This document shows, piece after piece, positions 24,269-29,128 of a DNA stretch of 29,128 bases. Under the pieces are notes generated by a model. The model was given only the letters and a program-made list of their open reading frames with translations. It searched no databases and was not told the origin of the DNA. The DNA lies in NCBI GenBank assembly GCA_964514665.1, contig CAZESH010000017.1:1-29128 (forward strand), in the 5' to 3' direction. This DNA comes from CAZESH01 sp964514665. GTDB taxonomy: Bacteria > Bacillota > Bacilli > Paenibacillales > KCTC-25726. Every line of letters starts with the position of its first letter. The first letter of the stretch is position 1. The position numbers were made by a program, and so were the translations under genes.

Positions 24269-25123
24269 TTAACCAGGATCGAGGGTCTGTTCCGCGCGAA
24301 CGGTTCTACGGGTTTTTTCCAAATAATCGAGGTACTCGTCATAGTTATGGGCTGCCACGCCCAAATAAAGAATGTCAATCACGTTTAATTGTGTGATGCG
24401 GGAAGCGGTTGGCCCGCTTCTGATTTCATTCTCTGTGGATGAAACGTTTAATAAAATGTCGGAAACCTTGCTTAGCGCAGTTTGGCCCAGTTTGGAAATG
24501 CTGATGATCGTTGCTCCGTTGTCTTTTGCGATCTGAACCACTCTGATGATTTCCGGGGTCTCGCCGGAATAGGAGATTCCGACAACTGCATCGCGAGGGG
24601 TAACCAAGGCCGCCGAGGTCAATTGCATATGTACATCTGCAAAAGCAAATGAAGCTTTACGGATGCGCATGAATTTTTGCTGGGCGTCCTGTGCGATGAG
24701 TCCGGAAGCTCCGATTCCATAAAAATAAATTTTTTCTGCATTTATAAGGGCTGCAATGGCTGCTTTCACATGCCCGACATCTAATATTTTCAAAGTATCC
24801 CTGATGGAATGGATGTTGTTGTAGGATATCTTCTTGATGATCGATTCCACATTGTCCTGCGAAGTGATTTCCTGATAGATTGGAGCCTCGTCTTCTTGAA
24901 GATCAACGGCAATCCGGACTTTAAGCTCTTGGTATCCATACATGTCCAAGCGATTGCATAATCGAATTATGGCGGCTTGGCTTGACCCGCTGTTTTCCGC
25001 CAATTTGGCCACGGACAAATGTACGACTTTATCCGGATGCTTCAGAATATACTCTGCCACTTTTCTCTCGGAGGGACTTAACAAATCCATCGCTTCCCTC
25101 AGTCTCGCCAATCCACCGTTCAA
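24269..25123 (-). CDS. RpiR/MurR family regulator with SIS domain
   Basis: 284 aa from TTG at 25123, chosen because AAGGTG lies just upstream; the frame could reach back to 25210, but that part has no ribosome site and is unlike the family. N-terminal HTH_6 domain: LSPSERKVAEYILKHPDK, then LAENSGSSQAAIIRLCNRLD. The C-terminal SIS domain senses sugar phosphates: IYFYGIGASGLIAQDAQQKF, VVGISYSGETPEIIR, STENEIRSGPTASRITQLNV. Next to nagBA, it probably responds to GlcNAc-6-P or glucosamine-6-P and controls the nag genes and the dehydrogenase. Two broken paralogous fragments lie elsewhere in the window. Confidence 0.93.
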   Translation of the reverse strand: MNGGLARLREAMDLLSPSERKVAEYILKHPDKVVHLSVAKLAENSGSSQAAIIRLCNRLDMYGYQELKVRIAVDLQEDEAPIYQEITSQDNVESIIKKISYNNIHSIRDTLKILDVGHVKAAIAALINAEKIYFYGIGASGLIAQDAQQKFMRIRKASFAFADVHMQLTSAALVTPRDAVVGISYSGETPEIIRVVQIAKDNGATIISISKLGQTALSKVSDILLNVSSTENEIRSGPTASRITQLNVIDILYLGVAAHNYDEYLDYLEKTRRTVRAEQTLDPG

Positions 25124-25234
25124 AAGTTTCACCTTGTTTCCGCTAATATTGAATCCAACATTTTGATAGTACCATTTTCTCCATGTATATTGAAAGTGAT
25201 TCCCATGCAAGGAACAGGTTTAAACGCCGATTCA

Positions 25235-26257
25235 TCACTTTGAAAATAAAAATATTTTGCTGTTCGCCACCTTGCCGTCAACCAGCTCTTGGAACGCTTC
25301 CTGTCCCGATTCAAGAGGACGTTTCTCGGACCAGCCTTCTTCGGTTATTCTTCCCTCAAGCAAGAGTTGTACCGCATCATGAAAGTCCTGTCTCGAATAA
25401 GTGAACGAACCGAGCATCATGATTTCACTCCGCACCTGGTGGTTAATCTGAAGAGAAGTTTCATCGGCACCCAATCCGATGTTCATGATCACACCCCCGG
25501 GGTTGACCAGTTCCATCGCTTGCTTGCGGGTTGCGGGAAAACCGGCTGCATCGATGATCACATCAATCCCTTTACTTCCGGTTATGCTTTTTATACGCGC
25601 AGAAACATCTTCCGTTTTGGCCTGGATGGTATACTCGATTCCAGCCTTTCCGACTGTTTTCAGCCGTTCATCATTCAAGTCGAGCACGATGACTTTGCCG
25701 GCGCCCAAAATTCGGGAAACCAATCCGCTCAACAACCCGATCGTCCCTGCCCCATAGATCAATACATTGGCGAAGGGGTACTGGACAAGCGCTCTTCTGG
25801 CCGCTCTCAAGCTGCAGGCAAGAGGCTCGGCCAAGCTTGCCCGGAATGAATCCATGGCATCGGGCACGACATGTATGGAAGATGCGGGTACGGAAACATA
25901 CTCTGCAAATGCCCCGGGACGATGGATACCTATGATTTTCCTGGAATCGCACAGGTTCTCCATTCCTCTCCTGCATCGGTCGCAGGCGCCGCAGCTGATC
26001 AACGGATTGACCACCGCCTTGCTTCCCGCGGCAAGCCCCTTTACGCCGTCTCCATAAGCCGCAATTCTTCCGCAAAATTCATGTCCCATGACCAGCGGCG
26101 GTTTACGCAAGCTGTTATGACCAAGAAATCCTTCAATTTCCGAGCCGCAAATCCCCACTGCCTCAACCTCGATCAAGACTTCATCGCGCTTTATGGCCGG
26201 CTTCTCCATCTGCTCAATATTCATTGTATTGGGTCCTGTCCACACCAAGGTTTTCAT
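25235..26257 (-). CDS. Zinc-dependent medium-chain dehydrogenase (sugar alcohol/threonine dehydrogenase-like)
   Basis: 340 aa from ATG at 26257, with GGAGG 5 nt upstream; an ATG four codons earlier lies before that site. Catalytic zinc: Cys in VEAVGICGSEIEGFLG and the GHE motif in LVMGHEFCGRI. Structural zinc: four Cys in CGACDRCRRGMENLC. NAD(P)-binding GxGxxG: LIYGAGTIGLLSGLV, followed by an acidic VIVLDLNDERL that favours NAD. The family includes galactitol-1-P, sorbitol and threonine dehydrogenases; the substrate here is unknown. It lies 111 nt before rpiR, probably co-transcribed, and carries a candidate CcpA site in its leader. Confidence 0.9.
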   Translation of the reverse strand: MKTLVWTGPNTMNIEQMEKPAIKRDEVLIEVEAVGICGSEIEGFLGHNSLRKPPLVMGHEFCGRIAAYGDGVKGLAAGSKAVVNPLISCGACDRCRRGMENLCDSRKIIGIHRPGAFAEYVSVPASSIHVVPDAMDSFRASLAEPLACSLRAARRALVQYPFANVLIYGAGTIGLLSGLVSRILGAGKVIVLDLNDERLKTVGKAGIEYTIQAKTEDVSARIKSITGSKGIDVIIDAAGFPATRKQAMELVNPGGVIMNIGLGADETSLQINHQVRSEIMMLGSFTYSRQDFHDAVQLLLEGRITEEGWSEKRPLESGQEAFQELVDGKVANSKIFLFSK

Positions 26258-26291
26258 ATTAACCTCCATCTATATTTATCGGCAAACACAT

Positions 26292-26331
26292 AATGACAGC
26301 GTTTTCAATTCCGTTAGTTGCAATTATAGCA
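26292..26331 (-). promoter_or_regulatory. Extended -10 promoter with downstream cre site for the dehydrogenase gene
   Basis: Minus strand TGCTATAAT (26331-26323) is an extended -10. Starting about 8 nt after the predicted transcription start is TTGAAAACGCTGTCATT (26308-26292), which fits the CcpA consensus WTGNAANCGNWWNCAW with one mismatch. Its position suggests road-block repression by glucose. Both sites are inferred from pattern. Confidence 0.55.
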
Positions 26332-26485
26332 TATTTTCTCGCTATAGATGTGTCATGCGCGGAAGCAGCGGCGTCAGGCAGCGCGACTTTTCCCGTTTGT
26401 TCGCTTTCCATTCGCTCCATAATAGGATCAAATACGAAACGGCATAGCATTGCAGCTTTTTCGTTTTTTATAAAGAAGATTTTGC

Positions 26486-26520
26486 AAAAAAATATTCCCC
26501 GTCCAAGTCGGACAGGGAAT
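26486..26520 (-). terminator. Rho-independent terminator after the FMN reductase gene
   Basis: Minus strand: ATTCCCTGTCC pairs with GGACGGGGAAT (one mismatch), loop GACTT, then A-T-A and seven T (26492-26486). It lies 18 nt after the reductase stop. Confidence 0.75.
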
Positions 26521-26537
26521 TTCTCTCCTTTTACCCT

Positions 26538-27083
26538 TTACTTCATGGTATCCATTAAGGCATCCTTTAACTGCGCGAGCAATTCTATCGCATGGTTGTC
26601 CGTCAAATTTCCTTGCTCGTCAAACTTGTCACGGGCATTTCCGATTTGCACTATGGGCCTGTTCAGCACTTTCATATTCAAGGCGAACATGACATCCCGC
26701 AGATGACTCTGGGATACCGCAGAACTTACACCCGAAGCCGCGATAAGCGCGACGGGCTTCCCTGCCAATTTCACTTGCAGCGAACGGCGCGATATCCATT
26801 CTAATGTATTTTTCAGCACGGCTGTATAGGACAAATTATATTCAGGCGAGCTGATCACCAAAGCATCGGCTGCATCCAACAATTCCTTTAACTTCAACAC
26901 GGATTGCGGATAAGGCTGTTCCCGGTCTTCGTTAAAAAACGGGACATCGGAAATATCCGCCATGGTAAATTCAACATCATCCGGGAGCTGCTGCCCGAAT
27001 GCGCGCAATAATCCGCGATTGTAAGAATGCTTGCGCAAACTTCCGCATATTCCAACGATGTGCTTTTCTTTTTCTGAATGCAA
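26538..27083 (-). CDS. NADPH-dependent FMN reductase family protein
   Basis: About 181 aa flavodoxin-like enzyme. The FMN phosphate loop is GICGSLRKHSYNRGLLRAF near the N-terminus, and the second signature SSPEYNLSYTAVLKNTLEWI is near residue 80, both typical of SsuE/ChrR/azoreductase-type reductases. It reduces FMN, quinones or metal and azo compounds with NADPH; the true substrate is unknown. The TTG at 27083 has AAGGAG 10 nt upstream; the GTG at 27092 is only one base from that site. Transcribed alone, it ends at a clear terminator. Confidence 0.88.
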   Translation of the reverse strand: MHSEKEKHIVGICGSLRKHSYNRGLLRAFGQQLPDDVEFTMADISDVPFFNEDREQPYPQSVLKLKELLDAADALVISSPEYNLSYTAVLKNTLEWISRRSLQVKLAGKPVALIAASGVSSAVSQSHLRDVMFALNMKVLNRPIVQIGNARDKFDEQGNLTDNHAIELLAQLKDALMDTMK

Positions 27084-27155
27084 GTTTTGCACACTCCTTT
27101 TGTCTGTTAGTCTGTATGAGCAGGATTCGAGCGGCGGACAGGGCCGATCTCCCGA

Positions 27156-27299
27156 TTAGTCCAGCCAGCCGTTGTTTTTGGTTATGAGGCGCAGCGCTTC
27201 TTCCCCGTTCTCCGCCTGCCCGACCACTTGGATATCGTCCTCCAAATCGAGCGGCGCGCTCAAAGCGCCCCTCAGCATGACCTTCTGCAAACATTTCAC
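27156..27299 (-). pseudogene. Response-regulator receiver-domain fragment (LuxR/DesR-like)
   Basis: 47 aa in frame, GTG at 27299 with AAGGAG close by. It contains MLRGALSAPLDLEDDIQVVG and QAENGEEALRLI, the helix 1 to helix 2 part of a DesR-type receiver domain. The preceding acidic strand and everything after LRLI (phospho-acceptor Asp, DNA-binding domain) are missing. It is a broken gene remnant with no partner kinase nearby. Confidence 0.5.
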
Positions 27300-27406
27300 C
27301 GTCTCCTTCTTGTAGTAAAAAATAATTCAACAAAATGTGCCAAATTCCTTCATCGACCTCATCTGAAAACAGAATAACTTTCCAACACCAAATTGTTAAA
27401 TTCAGC
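27300..27406. other. A/T-rich gap without recognised gene
   Basis: Lies between the response-regulator remnant and the terminator of the helicase operon. Minus-strand text reads partly open (DEVDEGIWHILLNYFLLQEG), but without a start or known motif. Possibly more gene debris. Confidence 0.3.
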
Positions 27407-27444
27407 AAAAAAACAGGGTTGTCAAATCGTGATCAACCCTGTTT
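27407..27444 (-). terminator. Rho-independent terminator of the helicase operon
   Basis: Minus strand: ACAGGGTTG pairs with CAACCCTGT, with TCA/TGA extending into the loop, followed by TTTTTTT (27413-27407). It lies 40 nt after the small acidic protein gene. Confidence 0.8.
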
Positions 27445-27484
27445 CTTCTATGAAAAGACCGTTATGTTTTAATACTTATGCCCG

Positions 27485-27790
27485 TTATATACCGGAATGT
27501 TCCTTTTTCGCTGTCTCCAGCATGGATTTCCAGTCGGCAAAATCGGTCTCCCTTGCAACATGCCGATCAAAAAATTCATCGGGAAGGTTATCGATATCTT
27601 CTTCTGTCTTCACTTGGAAGTTGCCTTTCTCTAAAAACGCTGCAAAGCTCTTGAAGCCGGAATGCCTGCTCATGAACGATTCATGAAACAAATCGTCCAA
27701 TGAAATGTGGTCCGGATCTTCTTGGATCGTTTTCTGGCCTTGCAATTCCTCCAACAGCTCGTCAAATGACATCGGTTTTTGCTTTCTCAG
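27485..27790 (-). CDS. Small acidic conserved-looking protein, function unknown
   Basis: 95 aa from the ATG at 27772, or 101 aa from a CTG at 27790. The ATG has no ribosome site nearby, while AGGAG lies 7 nt before the CTG, 15 nt after the helicase stop, so the CTG is favoured. Composition is acidic and helical: LDDLFHESFMSRHSGFKSFA and EEDIDNLPDEFFDRHVARET. The pattern is faintly like short YozE-type proteins, but no family is claimed. It is co-transcribed with the helicase gene and ends at a terminator. Confidence 0.7.
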   Translation of the reverse strand: MRKQKPMSFDELLEELQGQKTIQEDPDHISLDDLFHESFMSRHSGFKSFAAFLEKGNFQVKTEEDIDNLPDEFFDRHVARETDFADWKSMLETAKKEHSGI

Positions 27791-27805
27791 ATTACCACTC
27801 CTAAA

Positions 27806-29023
27806 TCAGGTTATTTTTTTCTTGGCTCTGTTTCTCGGATTTGCCTTTATCGATGGTTGTTCCGCCTTTAAAGGCGGAGTTGTGATCAGCATCGGATAGG
27901 GGTGGTCCTTCACTTCCGGGATCGTCTTCCCGATCAATTTCTCGATATCCTTGAGATACGGAATTTCTTCAACATCGCAAAAGGAGATCGCGGTCCCGCT
28001 CAGTCCGGCTCTGCCGGTGCGGCCTATGCGATGAACATAGGTTTCCGGAATGTTGGGGAGGTTGAAGTTGATCACATGGGAAAGCTCCTCGATATCAATG
28101 CCTCTTGCTGCGATATCCGTCGCTACCAACACGCGCGTTGCTCCGCTCTTGAAATTGCTCAAAGCCATCTGGCGGGCATTTTGCGATTTGTTTCCATGAA
28201 TCGCCTGAGCGGGAATTTTCACTTTGGTCAGCTCGCGCACAACACGGTCGGCGCCATGCTTTGTACGGGTAAACACCAATGCCGAAGCAATCGATTGATC
28301 CTGCAGAAGGCCATTCAATTGCTTTTGCTTGTTTCCCTTATCCAACAAATAGACCGATTGCTTTATCCTGTCCACAGTAGAAGACACCGGGGTGATCTCT
28401 ACCTTCACGGGATTAACCAGCAGCGATTTGACCAATCGGGATATTTCCGGCGGCATCGTTGCCGAGAAGAAAAGCGTTTGTCTCTTGTCGGGCATTTTTG
28501 CGATGATTTTCTTCACATCTTGAATAAAGCCCATATCCAGCATCCGGTCGGCTTCATCCAGCACCAATATCTCAACATGCTGCAAATCAATTAACTGCTG
28601 ATTGATCAAATCGATCAGCCTGCCCGGAGTGGCAATCACAATGTCCGCTCCTTGCGTCAACGAGCGCTCCTGCCCTTTTTGCGAGACACCGCCAACGATA
28701 ACCGAACAACGCAAATCGGTGTATTGGCTGTACGCTTGAATGTTGTCGGAAATCTGCAGCGCAAGCTCTCTTGTCGGTGTTAATATCAATGAGCGGATAG
28801 GGCGGCGCGCATTGGGTCTGCTTTGCTTTTTACTTAATAATTGGATAATCGGCACCGCAAATGCGGCCGTCTTCCCTGTACCGGTTTGCGCGCAGCCCAG
28901 CAAATCCCTGCCGGCCAACACAGCCGGAATCGACTCTTCCTGTATGGGTGTCGGCGCCGTATAGTTCTCTTTGTTTAAAGCTTTTAAAATCGCGGGTATA
29001 ATGTTTAAGTCGTCAAATTTCAT
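27806..29023 (-). CDS. DEAD-box ATP-dependent RNA helicase (RhlE/CshA-like)
   Basis: 405 aa. Q motif YTAPTPIQEESIPAVLAG, motif I AQTGTGKT, Ia PTRELALQI, Ib TPGRLIDL, II VLDEADRMLDMGF, III SATMP, then in the second RecA domain ALVFTRTKHGADR, V VATDIAARGIDI and VI HRIGRTGRAG. The C-terminal tail is short and basic (NPRNRAKKKIT), without the RNA-binding domain found in DbpA/YxiN. ATG behind AAGGAG. It unwinds RNA in ribosome assembly or mRNA decay, often more important in the cold (family knowledge). Heads an operon with the small acidic protein. Confidence 0.95.
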   Translation of the reverse strand: MKFDDLNIIPAILKALNKENYTAPTPIQEESIPAVLAGRDLLGCAQTGTGKTAAFAVPIIQLLSKKQSRPNARRPIRSLILTPTRELALQISDNIQAYSQYTDLRCSVIVGGVSQKGQERSLTQGADIVIATPGRLIDLINQQLIDLQHVEILVLDEADRMLDMGFIQDVKKIIAKMPDKRQTLFFSATMPPEISRLVKSLLVNPVKVEITPVSSTVDRIKQSVYLLDKGNKQKQLNGLLQDQSIASALVFTRTKHGADRVVRELTKVKIPAQAIHGNKSQNARQMALSNFKSGATRVLVATDIAARGIDIEELSHVINFNLPNIPETYVHRIGRTGRAGLSGTAISFCDVEEIPYLKDIEKLIGKTIPEVKDHPYPMLITTPPLKAEQPSIKANPRNRAKKKIT

Positions 29024-29055
29024 TGTGTCTCCTTAATGTGAAATGCGTATCCTTC

Positions 29056-29084
29056 ATTGTAACATCCTTGTAGCGACTCTACAA
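29056..29084 (-). promoter_or_regulatory. Candidate helicase promoter overlapped by an inverted repeat
   Basis: Minus strand -10 TACAAT (29061-29056), with TTGTAG 17 nt upstream (29084-29079) as a weak -35. The same bases form the palindrome TTGTAG-AGTCG-CTACAA (29084-29068), so a regulator could compete with RNA polymerase here. Both calls are inference. Confidence 0.4.
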
Positions 29085-29128
29085 ACCATAAACTCAATTT
29101 AATATTTCCTTGACTCTCCCCACAATGC

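Noticed and set aside
26259..26450. 63-codon minus-strand ORF upstream of the dehydrogenase
   Set aside because: It spans the predicted promoter, cre site and ribosome binding site of the dehydrogenase and has no motif.

Overview
The window looks like chromosomal DNA from a Gram-positive spore-former of the Paenibacillaceae type (Bacillota). Evidence: YesM/YesN-type two-component genes beside a sugar ABC transporter; lipoprotein rather than periplasmic binding proteins; strong AGGAGG-like ribosome binding sites with many TTG starts; CcpA-like cre sites. This placement is inferred from gene content. No rRNA, tRNA, CRISPR array or intact transposase gene was seen.

Layout. 1-185: tail of a TolB-like beta-propeller gene, cut off. 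207-3366 (minus): a three-gene sugar ABC importer (binding lipoprotein and two permeases, no ATPase). 3530-6822 (plus): its divergent AraC-type response regulator and YesM-type sensor kinase, overlapping by 4 nt. 6823-7424: non-coding, with a degenerate ~51-bp repeat and a 187-bp imperfect inverted-repeat element. 7425-11389 (minus): TetR regulator, ABC ATPase and two ABC-2 permeases, a drug-efflux-type operon with a recognisable promoter and likely operator. 11417-12064: intergenic, holding a decayed copy of an rpiR-nagB-nagA cluster.

12128-16668 (plus): a tripartite tricarboxylate transporter operon (tctC, tctB, tctA) followed by a SLC13/DASS-type anion permease. 16664-17629: a graveyard of fragments (unknown protein, chemotaxis-receptor tail, a small four-cysteine ORF, a broken radical SAM gene). 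17761-21040 (minus): CitA-like kinase, CitB-like regulator and a second TctC lipoprotein. The two blocks converge on a bidirectional terminator and probably form one carboxylate sensing-and-uptake module: the kinase, perhaps with the second TctC as ligand-presenting partner, would control the transporters.

21204-22200: remnants, including a probable group II intron 5' ribozyme part without its reverse transcriptase, and an RpiR fragment joined to the end of nagA. 22187-26257 (minus): nagA, nagB, an RpiR/SIS regulator and a zinc-dependent dehydrogenase, an amino-sugar catabolism locus with its own promoters, terminators and a candidate cre site. 26538-29023 (minus): an FMN reductase, a response-regulator remnant, a small acidic protein and a DEAD-box RNA helicase.

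The most notable theme is repeated breakage around the rpiR/nag locus: one intact copy and two differently decayed partial copies in 14 kb. The best candidate for an uncommon functional system is the CitA/CitB/TctC2 plus TctCBA-DASS module.
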